A stretch of DNA of 64,000 bases from Chitinophagaceae bacterium (lineage in GTDB: Bacteria > Bacteroidota > Bacteroidia > Chitinophagales > Chitinophagaceae). The position numbers and the translations under genes were made by a program. The notes below the pieces were generated by a model. It was given only the letters and a program-made list of their open reading frames with translations. It was not told where the DNA came from and did no database searches. The stretch lies in NCBI GenBank assembly GCA_023957575.1, contig JAMLGU010000007.1:151722-215721 (forward strand), read 5' to 3'. Numbering within the stretch: the stretch's first letter is position 1; each line of letters starts with the position of its first letter. Below, piece after piece: positions 1 to 9,600 of this stretch.

Positions 1-848
1 CCGAAGAACAAAAGCAGAAATACCTGATGCCATTGGCGCAGGGCAAAAAGGATGGTCAGCTTTACATCGGCGCCTTTATGTTGAGCGAGCCCGAAGCCGG
101 TAGCGATGCCACCCACCAACGCACTATTGCAGAAGATAAGGGAGACCATTACCTGCTTAATGGCACCAAAAACTGGATTACCAATGGCGGAACCGCCTGT
201 GTGTATTTAGTAATGGCGCAAACGGATGCCTCCAAGGGAAGCAGGGGCATCAATACACTTATTGTTGAAAAAAACTGGCCGGGAGTTACAGTGGCCAAAA
301 AGGAGAATAAATTAGGAATCAGAGGCAGCGACACCCACACGGTGATGTTTACAGATGTGAAAGTGCCCAAAGAAAACAGGATTGGCGATGACGGATTCGG
401 TTTCAAATTTGCAATGAAAACCTTAGAGGGGGGGCGTATCGGTATAGCCTCTCAGGCATTGGGTATTGCATCAGGCGCTTTTGAAAGAGCAAGGGACTAT
501 TCTAAAGTAAGAAAAGCTTTTGGTACCGAAATCATGAATCACCAGATAATTGCCTTCAAATTAGCCGATATGGCGCTTAAAATTGAAACTTCGCGCCTGC
601 TTTGCCTCAAAGCAGCCTGGCTCAAGGATACCCATCAGGATTATGCGGTGGCTTCTGCTATGGCAAAATTGCATGCAAGCGAAACGGCAATGTGGACAAC
701 CGTTGAAGCAGTACAAATTCATGGCGGATACGGGTATGTGCGCGAGTATCATGTAGAAAGACTGATGCGCGATGCCAAAATCACTCAGATTTACGAGGGC
801 ACCAGCGAAGTGCAGCGTATTGTTATCAGCCGAAGCATCCTGAAATAA
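1..848 (+). CDS. Acyl-CoA dehydrogenase, C-terminal part (5' end outside window)
   Basis: The reading frame is open from the window edge (EEQKQKYL precedes the first Met at 27), so the gene begins upstream and about a quarter to a third of the protein is missing. The visible part has the FAD/substrate-binding middle domain (LSEPEAGSD, NWITNGG) and the C-terminal helical domain, which ends in the conserved IYEGTSEVQ segment that binds FAD and carries the usual catalytic-base region of short-chain enzymes. It oxidises an acyl-CoA to the trans-2-enoyl-CoA in fatty-acid or branched-chain amino-acid breakdown, passing electrons to ETF. The chain length preference cannot be read from this fragment. 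No clear terminator follows; 106 bp separate it from yidC. Confidence 0.93.
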   Translation, partial: EEQKQKYLMPLAQGKKDGQLYIGAFMLSEPEAGSDATHQRTIAEDKGDHYLLNGTKNWITNGGTACVYLVMAQTDASKGSRGINTLIVEKNWPGVTVAKKENKLGIRGSDTHTVMFTDVKVPKENRIGDDGFGFKFAMKTLEGGRIGIASQALGIASGAFERARDYSKVRKAFGTEIMNHQIIAFKLADMALKIETSRLLCLKAAWLKDTHQDYAVASAMAKLHASETAMWTTVEAVQIHGGYGYVREYHVERLMRDAKITQIYEGTSEVQRIVISRSILK

Positions 849-921
849 CCGGTTTTTTTTGCCAAGTTGGCGGGCCCAAATCAGCCGAAGAATAAAACAA
901 AGCGGATACATTGCATTATCT

Positions 922-929
922 TATCTTTG
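922..929 (+). promoter_or_regulatory. Candidate -7 box upstream of yidC
   Basis: TATCTTTG matches the Bacteroidota -7 consensus TAnnTTTG and lies 25 bp before the yidC start codon. No good TTTG -33 element is seen at the usual distance, so this rests on the -7 match alone. Confidence 0.35.
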
Positions 930-954
930 CGCCTCAAAAAATTTGTAATCAATA

Positions 955-2808
955 ATGAATTTTGACCGTAATACCGTTATAGGGTTTACACTATTGGCTG
1001 TACTTTTTATTCTTTACTTTTATTATAACAGTCAGGAACAGGCTGCTTTTCAAAAAGACAAAGCAATTAAAGATTCTATTGCCAATGCCTTAAAGCCAAA
1101 AGTTGACTCAGCTACTGCCCGTATCGATTCCATAAGAATTGATTCTCAACAACATGTAACCAAGGCAGGTGAGTTTGTAAATGCAGCCAACGGAAAAGAA
1201 GAATTGGTTATTGCCGAAAACAGTGTGTTCAAAATTGCATTTACAAACAAAGGCGGCCAACCTAAATATGTGGAACTGAAAAAGTTTAAAAATGCGTTGG
1301 ACAGCCAACTGGTGAAATTAGCGGCTACAAAATACAATAATCTCAGTTATCAAATAAATACCGGAGATAACAAAAGTACACAAACATCCGATTTGTTTTT
1401 TTCCAATGGCAAGGTGGAAGTAGGGCCTAATGGCTCGCAATTAGTTACATTTCAATTAAATACAGGCGACAGCGCCTCGTCAGCATCTGCAATTACACAC
1501 CAATATATTATCTATCCCGATGATTATAATATTGACCTGAATATCAATCTGGCGCAGCCTGCCAAATTTTTGTCTCAGGGCAAAATGAACCTTACCTGGC
1601 AGTATGAAGCAGTACAGCAGGAAAAAGACCTGAATTTTGAAAAACAAAATACACAAATCGGCTATATAGAAGATAATGACTTTGATTATCATACCATTAG
1701 CAGAAAGAGTCATGTTTCTTTCAGTAAAGACGTAAAATGGATTGGTGTAAGGCAACGTTTTTTTAATGCCTTTTTATTAGCAAAAAATAATTTCACGGGC
1801 GGTCAAATGGATTGGGTTTTGCCCGATGAGAAAGACCCCGAACATGGCATTGTAAAAAGTACTGCTAATATGCAGTTAAATGCAGGAAGCAACCAAATAC
1901 CTCTGAGTATCTATTATGGCCCTGCCGATTATAACATATTGAAAAAGTATGACAATGGTTTCAGCAAATTAGTGAATCTGGGGCAGGGTATGTACGCTTT
2001 TGTGCGCCCTTTGAACCAGTATGTTATCATCCCGATATTCAATTTCTTCAAAACCCTGAACCTTGGTTATGGCATTATTATTTTGCTGCTCACCTTCTTT
2101 ATCAGGTTGTTGATTTCGCCTTTAACCTACTCCAGCTATCTTAGCGGATCAAAAATGAAGGTGCTTCGCCCCGAAATTGCACAACTGAGGGCAAAATACG
2201 GAGATGACCAGCAGGCAATGAGTATGGAGCAAATGAAGCTATTTAGAGAAGCGGGCGTAAATCCACTGGGCGGATGTATTCCGGCATTATTGCAGATACC
2301 CATCTTTTTTGCGCTCTATAGCTTCTTTAATGCAAGCCTTGACCTGCGCGGCGCTGAATTTTTGTGGGCTAATGACCTCTCAGCGTTTGACGATCCTATC
2401 AAATTTGGCTTTCATATACCGCTTTTAGGCAGCCACCTGAGCTTGTTTACTGTTACTGCAACGGTTACCAGTCTTTTGATTACTATTTACGGGATGAGCA
2501 TGTCGCCCGACCAGAGCAACCCGATGATGAAATACATGCCGTATATCTTTCCGTTCTTCATGTTGTTTTTCTTTAATAACATGCCATCTGCGCTTACCTG
2601 GTATTATACGGTGTCCAACATTGTAACACTCGGATTACAGTTTGTAATTCAGAATTATATTATAGATCACGATAAAATATTGGCTAAAATTCAGGAAACA
2701 CGAAAGAAGCCAAAAGCCAAATCGAAGTGGCAGGAAAGGTTAGAGCAAATGCAGGCCACTCAAAAAGATCTTCAGGAAAGACAACAGAAGATAAAAAATA
2801 AAAAGTAA
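955..2808 (+). CDS. yidC: Membrane protein insertase YidC
   Basis: A 617-residue YidC/Oxa1/Alb3 insertase. It folds and inserts inner-membrane proteins, alone or with SecYEG. The first residues form an N-terminal transmembrane anchor (FTLLAVLFILYFYY). A large periplasmic beta-sandwich domain follows to about residue 350. The conserved C-terminal core then has about five membrane segments, including the typical LRPEIAQLRAKYGDD cytoplasmic loop and the MKYMPYIFPFFMLFF helix, and ends in a basic tail (KKPKAKSKW, KIKNKK) that may contact ribosomes. The length is normal for Gram-negative YidC. Unlike many genomes, it is not beside rpmH/rnpA. A rho-independent terminator follows directly, so it is the last gene of its transcript. 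Confidence 0.97.
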   Translation: MNFDRNTVIGFTLLAVLFILYFYYNSQEQAAFQKDKAIKDSIANALKPKVDSATARIDSIRIDSQQHVTKAGEFVNAANGKEELVIAENSVFKIAFTNKGGQPKYVELKKFKNALDSQLVKLAATKYNNLSYQINTGDNKSTQTSDLFFSNGKVEVGPNGSQLVTFQLNTGDSASSASAITHQYIIYPDDYNIDLNINLAQPAKFLSQGKMNLTWQYEAVQQEKDLNFEKQNTQIGYIEDNDFDYHTISRKSHVSFSKDVKWIGVRQRFFNAFLLAKNNFTGGQMDWVLPDEKDPEHGIVKSTANMQLNAGSNQIPLSIYYGPADYNILKKYDNGFSKLVNLGQGMYAFVRPLNQYVIIPIFNFFKTLNLGYGIIILLLTFFIRLLISPLTYSSYLSGSKMKVLRPEIAQLRAKYGDDQQAMSMEQMKLFREAGVNPLGGCIPALLQIPIFFALYSFFNASLDLRGAEFLWANDLSAFDDPIKFGFHIPLLGSHLSLFTVTATVTSLLITIYGMSMSPDQSNPMMKYMPYIFPFFMLFFFNNMPSALTWYYTVSNIVTLGLQFVIQNYIIDHDKILAKIQETRKKPKAKSKWQERLEQMQATQKDLQERQQKIKNKK

Positions 2809-2815
2809 AAATTGA

Positions 2816-2842
2816 ATCCGGGTATTAGCCCGGATTTTTTTT
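2816..2842 (+). terminator. Rho-independent terminator after yidC
   Basis: A perfect 7-bp stem (ATCCGGG / CCCGGAT) with a 6-nt loop is followed by eight T residues, starting 7 bp after the yidC stop codon. Confidence 0.9.
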
Positions 2843-2915
2843 CAATCATCTAAAAATTTGGCTTAAAGCAACTTATTGCCTATTTTGAGCCGTCTTAAAA
2901 GCGATAAAACAGATA

Positions 2916-3572
2916 ATGAAGAAGATATTTTTAAGTGTGTTAGCCCTATTTGTAATGATTTCGGTGGTTTTTGGCCAAAAAAAACTAACCGAAGCTACTA
3001 TTTATTATGACATTGTCATCAATACCAACAGCAGTACACCGGGTGCAGCCGACCTGATGGACGGAGCTACCAATATTGTATATCTCAAGGCAAACTCCAG
3101 CCGTGCAGATATGATTAGCTCGTTGGGAACCCAGTCCACCATTATTGACGGGAAAACCAATGCAGCCACCATTTTAAAAGAATACGGCGACCAGAAATAC
3201 ATGATTACCCTCACTCCTTCCGACTGGAAAAATTATAATAAAAAATATGATGGAGTAACCTATACCATTGAAAATGAATTCAAGAAAATAGCAGGTTATA
3301 ACTGCCAGAAAGCAATTGGTAAACTTTCAGACGGCACCACTTTTACCGTTTATTTTACAAAAGACCTGGTTCCGGTAAATAATGAGTTTCAATACATCAA
3401 TAAAAACCTACCCGGATTAGCCATGCAATATGAAGCTGCACAGGGAAAGGCAAAAGTAACCTATACAGTATCCAATATTGATTTTTCAATTGTCCCTTTG
3501 GCAAAATTTGACCTGCCAAAATCCGGCTACAGGGTGATGACTTATGCCGAAAGTACTCAGGGGAAACAATAG
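2916..3572 (+). CDS. Secreted hypothetical protein, DUF4412/GLPGLI-like
   Basis: A 218-residue protein with a clear Sec signal peptide (KKIFLSVLALFVMISVVFG) followed by a beta-rich domain. The motif order resembles the small Bacteroidota periplasmic families DUF4412 and GLPGLI: an EATIYYDI opening strand, an IDGKTNAATIL middle segment and a KKIAGYNCQKA segment. These families have no known activity. No catalytic motif, lipobox or C-terminal sorting domain is visible. It has its own gap from yidC (after a terminator) and is followed by another envelope gene on the same strand. The family assignment is by eye and tentative; the secreted location is well supported. Confidence 0.75.
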   Translation: MKKIFLSVLALFVMISVVFGQKKLTEATIYYDIVINTNSSTPGAADLMDGATNIVYLKANSSRADMISSLGTQSTIIDGKTNAATILKEYGDQKYMITLTPSDWKNYNKKYDGVTYTIENEFKKIAGYNCQKAIGKLSDGTTFTVYFTKDLVPVNNEFQYINKNLPGLAMQYEAAQGKAKVTYTVSNIDFSIVPLAKFDLPKSGYRVMTYAESTQGKQ

Positions 3573-3596
3573 TTTTAGAATATTAATTACAGGCCT

Positions 3597-3604
3597 TATG
3601 TTTG
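3597..3604 (+). promoter_or_regulatory. Candidate -7 box for the beta-barrel gene
   Basis: TATGTTTG fits TAnnTTTG. A TTTT stretch 20 bp upstream could serve as a weak -33 element. It lies about 77 bp before the chosen ATG at 3682. Confidence 0.4.
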
Positions 3605-3681
3605 CATATTGTTTTAAAAGCACAATGTGCAAATTTTTTATTGGCAGTAGATGACCGATTTTGAATACAAATTATAAAAGA

Positions 3682-4356
3682 ATGAAAAGAATTGGGTTGA
3701 TTTTGGTTTTAGTAATGATATCTTCGGTTATTTATGCCCAGTTTAGCGCAGGGTTAAGAGTCGGTGGCGGATTGGCTACCCTGCATACCAAAGATTCTGA
3801 AACAAAATTTTTCAGGGCAACACCCGGCTGGCAGGCCGGTATTTTTGCTGCTCAGGGTATAAGCAGAACTTTTCAGTTACAGGCTTCGCTGGATTTGACT
3901 TCTAAAGGTTATCGCGATTATGTTCGCTACGGAAATATTAAGTTTAATGATTACTACAGAGTCAATTATCTTGAATTGACACCTCAGTTTTTCATAACTC
4001 CCCGGGTAGGAAAAGGGAAAATCCTTGCCGGAGTTGGCCTTTCTGTAGGCTACGGACTTGGTGGCAGGTGGAAGCAAAAGAGCTTTATGGACGCGATACC
4101 GAGTACTCATGGCAAGCTGATTTTTGTAAATGACCTGAAGGATGCCGACAACGATATTACTATCGGCGTTTATGGCAAAAAAACCGATATTGGCGCCAAT
4201 CTGTCCTTAGGCTATCAGTTCAACAATAAATTATCGGCTTTGATCAACGCCAAAGCAAGCCGTTACAATATTGCACCCAAAAGTTTCGGGCAAAAACCGA
4301 ATTATGATGACAGAAACTATGGGATCAATTTAATTTTACAATACGCTGTTTTTTAG
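3682..4356 (+). CDS. Outer-membrane beta-barrel protein, PorT-like
   Basis: A 224-residue protein starting at ATG 3682. A TTG seven codons upstream is also in frame, but the ATG places the signal peptide (MKRIGLILVLVMISSVIYA) at the N-terminus. The mature part has alternating hydrophobic and polar strands with many Gly and aromatic residues (GLRVGGGLATL, LELTPQFF, ILAGVGLSVGYGLGG, GANLSLGYQF) and ends in a hydrophobic strand with a terminal Phe (LILQYAVF), the outer-membrane insertion signal of beta-barrels. It resembles the PorT-family/outer membrane beta-barrel domain proteins common in Bacteroidota. Function unknown. It converges with xylE with no clear terminator between. Confidence 0.8.
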   Translation: MKRIGLILVLVMISSVIYAQFSAGLRVGGGLATLHTKDSETKFFRATPGWQAGIFAAQGISRTFQLQASLDLTSKGYRDYVRYGNIKFNDYYRVNYLELTPQFFITPRVGKGKILAGVGLSVGYGLGGRWKQKSFMDAIPSTHGKLIFVNDLKDADNDITIGVYGKKTDIGANLSLGYQFNNKLSALINAKASRYNIAPKSFGQKPNYDDRNYGINLILQYAVF

Positions 4357-4435
4357 TACCATTGTTGCACAAAAACTGCATTAACCCTTCTTCTTTCAAA
4401 TGAAGATAAGTAATTGAAATTCAGTAAAGAAGTCG

Positions 4436-6091
4436 CTATTTTTTCTTCCAAAAATGTTCAATTTCTTCCAAAGTTTTACCTTTGGTTTCAGGAACCATTT
4501 TCCACATAAATATTGCCGATAAAATACCCATGATTCCATAAATCCAATAGGCAAACCCGTGATTAAATTTTTCTGTGAGCCACATATTATCATTTAGCAT
4601 GGGGAAGGTAATCGATACTACCCAGTTGGCTATCCATTGGGCAGCCACCGCTATTGAAAGTGCACCGCGAATACTGTTTGGGAAAATTTCGGCCAACAAA
4701 ACCCAGCAAACCGGTCCCCAGCTCATGGCAAATGATGCCGTGTAAGTAAGCATAAACACTAAAGCCAAAACACCTACTTTGTTAAAATAGAAAGTTAGCC
4801 CCAAAGCAATCATACTTATTGCCATCCCGATAGAACCAATTATCATGAGTGGTTTTCTTCCAAATTTATCTACCATGAGGATGGCCACTACCGTAAAGAG
4901 GAGGTTTACTGCTCCCACAATGATTGTCTGTAGTAAAGAAGAATCCGTAGAAGCGCCCATATTTCTGAAAATATTTCCTGCGTAATATAGCACTACATTG
5001 ATACCTACAAACTGCTGAAATACCGACAGCATGATTCCAATAAATATAATAAAAAATCCATACGACAACCAGGGTGCATTTATTTCGTGCAGGGTGCCCT
5101 TGATTTCTTTCAATATATTAGGCGCAGTTTCTTTGCCTGCTATTTTTTCAAGAACACTCAAAGCTTTTTTATCTTCTCCTTTCATGGCCAGATAGCGAGG
5201 CGTTTCGGGCACAAAAAACAAGAGAATTAAAAAAATAATTGCAGGAATAGCCCCTGAAAAGAACATCCACCGCCATCCTGTATGGGTAAGCCATTCCTCA
5301 TCACCCTGACGGGCAATAAAATAATTCACAAAATAGATTACTAACATACCAAAAATAATTGCAAATTGGTTGAATGAAACCAATTTGCCTCTTATTTTGG
5401 CAGGAGCTATTTCTGCAATATACATTGGAGATACCATTGAGGCAATACCCACTCCTATCCCGCCGATAATGCGGAAAATAACAAATGAATATACATCCAG
5501 CGTTCCAAAAACATTAAACGCTTCCGGCTTCCAGGCCCCTATGGCAGATACCAGAAATGAAACAGCAGCAATCAACAGCCCATTTTTTCTTCCTAAAGAT
5601 TTTGAAATAAAACCAGACAAAGCGCCTCCAATCACACAACCAATCAAAGCGCTGGCAATAACAAATCCTTTTACGGCATCTATGGTGTCCTTAATGTCGG
5701 CATTGTCTTGCGGCAATGGTTTTGCCAAAAAGAAATAAGCCCATACTGCAAGTAAAACAAGTATCAACAACGATACAAATGTTCCCCTCTGTCTGCCCAA
5801 TAGTTTTAATATTTGCCCGCAAATAATTACTCCCACTACAAACAGCACAATCACCAGCATAGCCCTGTACTGGCTAATAACCTGCAAAATGTTTTGCACA
5901 TAGCTGTTATTTTCGGGATCGCCGATATAAAAGCCTACCAATGATTTTTCGGCCCCGTTTACCACCGCCGTATCATATCCAAATAATAAACCGCCCAAGG
6001 TGGCTACCAATGTGAGCGCTACAGTATATAAAGGATTCCCTTTGTTATAAACTGTTTCCGATTGCCTGGAAGAGGTATCAATAAATGCCAT
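4436..6091 (-). CDS. xylE: Xylose:H+ symporter, MFS sugar porter family (XylE-like)
   Basis: A 551-residue sugar porter, last gene of the xylB-xylA-xylE run, so xylose is the expected substrate. Family signatures are present in order: LLFGYDTAVVNGA in TM1, SLGRKNG, a GIGVGIASMVSPMYIAE helix, PETPRYL, QQFVGINVVLYYAG, DKFGRKP, WVLLAEIFPNSIRG and a closing PETKGKTLEE. It is some 60 residues longer than E. coli XylE. The extra length lies between TM1 and TM2 (about residues 55-135) and contains two additional strongly hydrophobic segments (MLVIVLFVVGVIICG and SLLILVLLAVWAYFF). This suggests 14 rather than 12 helices. It is separated from xylA by 61 bp. Confidence 0.93.
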   Translation of the reverse strand: MAFIDTSSRQSETVYNKGNPLYTVALTLVATLGGLLFGYDTAVVNGAEKSLVGFYIGDPENNSYVQNILQVISQYRAMLVIVLFVVGVIICGQILKLLGRQRGTFVSLLILVLLAVWAYFFLAKPLPQDNADIKDTIDAVKGFVIASALIGCVIGGALSGFISKSLGRKNGLLIAAVSFLVSAIGAWKPEAFNVFGTLDVYSFVIFRIIGGIGVGIASMVSPMYIAEIAPAKIRGKLVSFNQFAIIFGMLVIYFVNYFIARQGDEEWLTHTGWRWMFFSGAIPAIIFLILLFFVPETPRYLAMKGEDKKALSVLEKIAGKETAPNILKEIKGTLHEINAPWLSYGFFIIFIGIMLSVFQQFVGINVVLYYAGNIFRNMGASTDSSLLQTIIVGAVNLLFTVVAILMVDKFGRKPLMIIGSIGMAISMIALGLTFYFNKVGVLALVFMLTYTASFAMSWGPVCWVLLAEIFPNSIRGALSIAVAAQWIANWVVSITFPMLNDNMWLTEKFNHGFAYWIYGIMGILSAIFMWKMVPETKGKTLEEIEHFWKKK

Positions 6092-6152
6092 AAGTCTTAA
6101 AATTGAAATTGTTATATATGATGCTTAGTTTCAGACCGACATCAAACAATTA

Positions 6153-7481
6153 TTAAATATTGTTGTTAATGATATTTTCCAAGTATTCCTGTCTTCCGCT
6201 GATCATTTTTGGTTCACCTTTCTTAATGGCAAATTCTCTCAGGTTTTCAAGCGATAATTTACCTTCTTCAAATTCTTTGCCCTTACCACTATCGAATGAG
6301 GCATACCGATCGGCTCTTATTTTTTTGTACTCAGAATTATTGAGAATATTATCTGCCACTATCAGCGCTCTTGCAAAACTGTCCATACCTCCGATGTGGG
6401 CATAGAAAAGATCGGTCATGTCGGTACTGTTACGCCTGATTTTTGCATCAAAATTGATGCCTCCTCCTGCAAAGCCACCGGCTTCAAGTATTACCAGCAT
6501 CGCTTCGGTAAGTTCATTTATATTATTGGGAAACTGATCGGTATCCCAGCCATTTTGATAGTCGCCACGATTAGCATCCATGCTGCCCAACATTCCCACA
6601 TCTGCAGCACACTGCAATTCATGTTGGAAAGTATGACCTGCAAGAGTAGCGTGATTAACTTCAATGTTGATTTTAAAATCATCCAGCAGGTTATATTGCC
6701 TTAAAAACCCAACAACTGTTTCTGTGTCATAATCATATTGGTGCTTACTGGGTTCGCAGGGCTTAGGTTCTATAAAGAATGTTCCTTCAAAACCATTGGC
6801 CCTTGCATAATCTTTTGCCAAATGCAAAAATTGGGCAAGGTGTTCCTTCTCTCTCTTCATATTAGTATTTAACAGGCTCATGTACCCTTCGCGCCCACCC
6901 CAGAAAACATAATTTTCGCCACCCAAGGCAATAGTGGCATCCAAAGCAGCTTTTACCTGTGCGGCACCGTGAGCCAATACGTGAAAATCGGGGTTTGTGG
7001 CAGCGCCATTCATATATCGTTTATTAGAAAACAGATTGGCAGTACCCCACAACAACTTTACACCACTTTCTTCTTGTTTTTGTTTCAGGTATTTGGTCAT
7101 GACTTGCAAACGCTTGTCGTTTTCGGCAATGTCATTTGTGTAGTCCACCACATCCACGTCATGAAAACAATAATAAGGTAGCCCTAATTTGGTAATAAAT
7201 TCAAAAGCGGCATCAGCCTTATCTTTTGCTCTCCTGATAGGATCTTCCTTTTTGTACCAGGGGAACAAATGGGTAGGTTCGCCAAACGGATCAGCACCAC
7301 TACCGGTAAAACTGTGCCAGTAGGCACATGCAAAACGAAGCCAGTCTTTCATTTTCTTACCGGCTACAACTTTTTTTTCGTCATACCATCTGAAAGCAAG
7401 TGGATTGTCAGTTTGTAACCCTTCGTATTTAATTTGTCCGATTCCTTTAAAAAACTCGGTTTTGCCTTTTGTGATAGCCAT
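6153..7481 (-). CDS. xylA: Xylose isomerase (class II)
   Basis: A 442-residue enzyme that isomerises D-xylose to D-xylulose in the cytoplasm with two divalent metals. The length and N-terminal extension match class II enzymes. Visible motifs include the catalytic His-Asp region [10 protein letters not shown], the metal ligand stretch [33 protein letters not shown], and the metal-binding [18 protein letters not shown]. It sits between xylB (84 bp upstream) and xylE on the same strand, so the three genes are probably one transcript controlled by the divergent LacI-type regulator. Nothing appears truncated. Confidence 0.98.
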   Translation of the reverse strand: MAITKGKTEFFKGIGQIKYEGLQTDNPLAFRWYDEKKVVAGKKMKDWLRFACAYWHSFTGSGADPFGEPTHLFPWYKKEDPIRRAKDKADAAFEFITKLGLPYYCFHDVDVVDYTNDIAENDKRLQVMTKYLKQKQEESGVKLLWGTANLFSNKRYMNGAATNPDFHVLAHGAAQVKAALDATIALGGENYVFWGGREGYMSLLNTNMKREKEHLAQFLHLAKDYARANGFEGTFFIEPKPCEPSKHQYDYDTETVVGFLRQYNLLDDFKINIEVNHATLAGHTFQHELQCAADVGMLGSMDANRGDYQNGWDTDQFPNNINELTEAMLVILEAGGFAGGGINFDAKIRRNSTDMTDLFYAHIGGMDSFARALIVADNILNNSEYKKIRADRYASFDSGKGKEFEEGKLSLENLREFAIKKGEPKMISGRQEYLENIINNNI

Positions 7482-7565
7482 AATATTAATTTTAAAATTT
7501 ATTGTATAATAAGATTCTGATGAAATAATAAATAATATTGTTAGATTTTCTCATTCTTTAACTTT

Positions 7566-9038
7566 TTAAAGATGCTTATGCAGTTCGTGTTTCCATTGCA
7601 AGTATAGTTCATCATACAAACCTGCATCCTTTGGTTGTATGTTTCCGGTTGACTTGCGGCTTTTACATGCTTCCTCTGCACTAAAAACACCGGTGCCAAT
7701 ACCTGCGCCAATTGCTGCGCCATAGCTCCCATCGCCCTCATAGTATTCCACTTCTACATTATTCACATCAGCAAAGCTTTGGGAAAACACATTACTCAAA
7801 AACATATTGGCTTTTGCAGCCCTTACAACTTGTGGTTTCATTCCGTTTTCCCTCATGATGTCAAGCCCATAGCGAAATGAAAAAGCAATCCCTTCCTGCA
7901 CGGCTCTTGACAAATGAGCAATATTGTGTAAATTAAAATCGATATTATGGATATGTGCGCCAATTATTTTATTATTCAACATCCTTTCTGCACCATTGCC
8001 AAATGGCAACGCTTTCAAACCTTCAGCGCCTGGTCTAATTTTTTCTGCAAGGCTATTGAGTTCCTCATAACTCATGTGCCTGCATGATATGGTTTTAACC
8101 CAATGATTAAAAATACCGGTACCATTGATGCAAAGCAAAACGCCAATATTCTTATTGGAGGTATCATAATTAACATGGGCAAAACTGTTTATCCGCGATT
8201 GTGTATCGAAACAAAGCCGGTTAGTAACGCCATAAATTACGCCCGATGTTCCTGCTGTGGCGGCCACCTCTCCAGGCTGCAAAACATTAAGCGCCAATGC
8301 GTTGTTTGGCTGGTCACCCGCTTTGTAGGTAACAGGAATACCTTCTTTCAACGATAGCTTTTCTGCTATTTCTTTTTTCAAAGTGCCATGCGAAGAGAAT
8401 AATGGTTGAACCGGTGGCATCAGTGATTCACTGAACCCATAATAATTTAAAATATCTTTTGAAACTTCATCCTTTTGAAAATCCCAAAGCACGCCTTCGG
8501 ACAATGCAGAAATACTGGTATTTATCTCGCCGGTAAATTTCATGGCAATAAAATCTCCCGGGAGCATTATTTTATCGGCTTGTGCAAAAACAGAGGGTTC
8601 ATTTTGCTTTACCCAAGCCAGTTTGCTGGCAGTAAAGTTGCCCGGAGAGTTGAGTAAGGTGGACAGGCATTTTTGTTTTCCAATGTTCTCAAAGGCATCA
8701 TGGCCTATATTCACTGCCCTGCTGTCGCACCATATTATGGAATGGCGCAGTACATTCTGTTCTTTGTCCACCATCACCAAACCGTGCATTTGATAGGCAA
8801 TGCCAATAGCTGCAATATCCTTTGGGTTGTATTGACCATTGGCATTACATTTTGAAACCGCCTGTTGCACAAAGTGCCACCAATGATCAGGGTCTTGCTC
8901 GGCCCATCCGGGATGTGCAGAAATAATTTCAGCTTCCGTTTCAGGATAGCTAGCGGAAGCTAAAATCTTTTGAGACTGCGCATCAATAACAGATGCTTTA
9001 ACAGAAGACGTACCCAGATCGAGACCAAGTAGATACAT
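7566..9038 (-). CDS. xylB: Xylulokinase (FGGY family)
   Basis: A 490-residue FGGY carbohydrate kinase that phosphorylates D-xylulose to D-xylulose 5-phosphate with ATP. The N-terminal domain has the ATPase phosphate-1 motif (LGLDLGTSSVKASVID), and the middle contains the substrate region QMHGLVMVDKEQ with the catalytic Asp-bearing AGDQPNNALALN segment. The C-terminal domain has AGTSGVIYG and GDGSYGAAIGAGIG. Neighbouring xylA and xylE make xylulose the natural substrate over other FGGY sugars. It is the first gene of the operon and has a long upstream region (to 9600) shared with the divergent regulator. Confidence 0.96.
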   Translation of the reverse strand: MYLLGLDLGTSSVKASVIDAQSQKILASASYPETEAEIISAHPGWAEQDPDHWWHFVQQAVSKCNANGQYNPKDIAAIGIAYQMHGLVMVDKEQNVLRHSIIWCDSRAVNIGHDAFENIGKQKCLSTLLNSPGNFTASKLAWVKQNEPSVFAQADKIMLPGDFIAMKFTGEINTSISALSEGVLWDFQKDEVSKDILNYYGFSESLMPPVQPLFSSHGTLKKEIAEKLSLKEGIPVTYKAGDQPNNALALNVLQPGEVAATAGTSGVIYGVTNRLCFDTQSRINSFAHVNYDTSNKNIGVLLCINGTGIFNHWVKTISCRHMSYEELNSLAEKIRPGAEGLKALPFGNGAERMLNNKIIGAHIHNIDFNLHNIAHLSRAVQEGIAFSFRYGLDIMRENGMKPQVVRAAKANMFLSNVFSQSFADVNNVEVEYYEGDGSYGAAIGAGIGTGVFSAEEACKSRKSTGNIQPKDAGLYDELYLQWKHELHKHL

Positions 9039-9410
9039 ACAATTTTAATTTAGAATTAAAAATCATCTTAAAATAGCTGAATAAGATTCAGTGCAAATAA
9101 ACTTTCTCCTCTTTTTGGATCAATAACCTCTTCACGAACATTATTGCATTTCTAATTCAATAATATTTTCCTCACCCATCAGGTTGTCAGATATTGCCTG
9201 ACATTTTTTTACAATCGTATTTAGACCTTTATCAAAAAAAGCATTTCAATAACAACAATCCTTTTAAATTCCATATCCTACCAGCAATTTAGCTTGTCCT
9301 AAATTTTTTATGATACAAACAATTGAACAAACCCTTCACAGACAACCGTTCGCAAATCCTAAATGATCATTATTGAGTTCAAAGAATTTATCACCAACTA
9401 TATTTTGGTT

Positions 9411-9418
9411 CAAAAATA
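9411..9418 (-). promoter_or_regulatory. Candidate -7 box for the xylBAE operon
   Basis: Read on the minus strand this is TATTTTTG, a match to TAnnTTTG. The operator-like palindrome at 9427-9440 lies immediately upstream, in the -33/-7 spacer, where a repressor would block the polymerase. No good -33 TTTG is seen. Use of this promoter would give an untranslated leader of about 365 nt before xylB. Confidence 0.4.
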
Positions 9419-9426
9419 GTTAAAAA

Positions 9427-9440
9427 TGTAATCGATTGCA
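9427..9440. promoter_or_regulatory. LacI-type operator, copy 1
   Basis: TGTAATCGATTGCA is a near-perfect palindrome with a central CG, the usual form of LacI-family operators. The 11-base core GTAATCGATTG recurs at 9588-9598. It is positioned to control xylBAE on the minus strand. Confidence 0.7.
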
Positions 9441-9567
9441 TTTATAAATAATTTTTATCAAACAAAATTTCCAAAAATTGGCCAATAACCTGACAATACA
9501 AACAATTTAATTAAAAAAATGAACCAAATTCAATTAAAATATATTTTAATTTTACGAAATTAACTAT

Positions 9568-9575
9568 TACATTTG
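9568..9575 (+). promoter_or_regulatory. Candidate -7 box for the LacI-type regulator gene
   Basis: TACATTTG matches TAnnTTTG. Transcription would begin near 9581, just before the second operator and about 20 nt before the start codon. Confidence 0.55.
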
Positions 9576-9585
9576 CAAGAACGTG

Positions 9586-9600
9586 TTGTAATCGATTGCG
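9586..9600. promoter_or_regulatory. LacI-type operator, copy 2
   Basis: TTGTAATCGATTGCG repeats the palindromic core of copy 1 and ends at the base before the regulator's ATG. Its place between the predicted start of transcription and the start codon implies autorepression by roadblock. Confidence 0.7.

Noticed and set aside
149..406. An 85-codon frame opposite the acyl-CoA dehydrogenase gene, and many similar antisense frames elsewhere
   Set aside because: They mirror the codon pattern of confident genes and show no family motifs or start signals.
9039..9410. A possible riboswitch in the long region upstream of xylB
   Set aside because: I found no conserved aptamer-like core or terminator stem; the length alone is not evidence.
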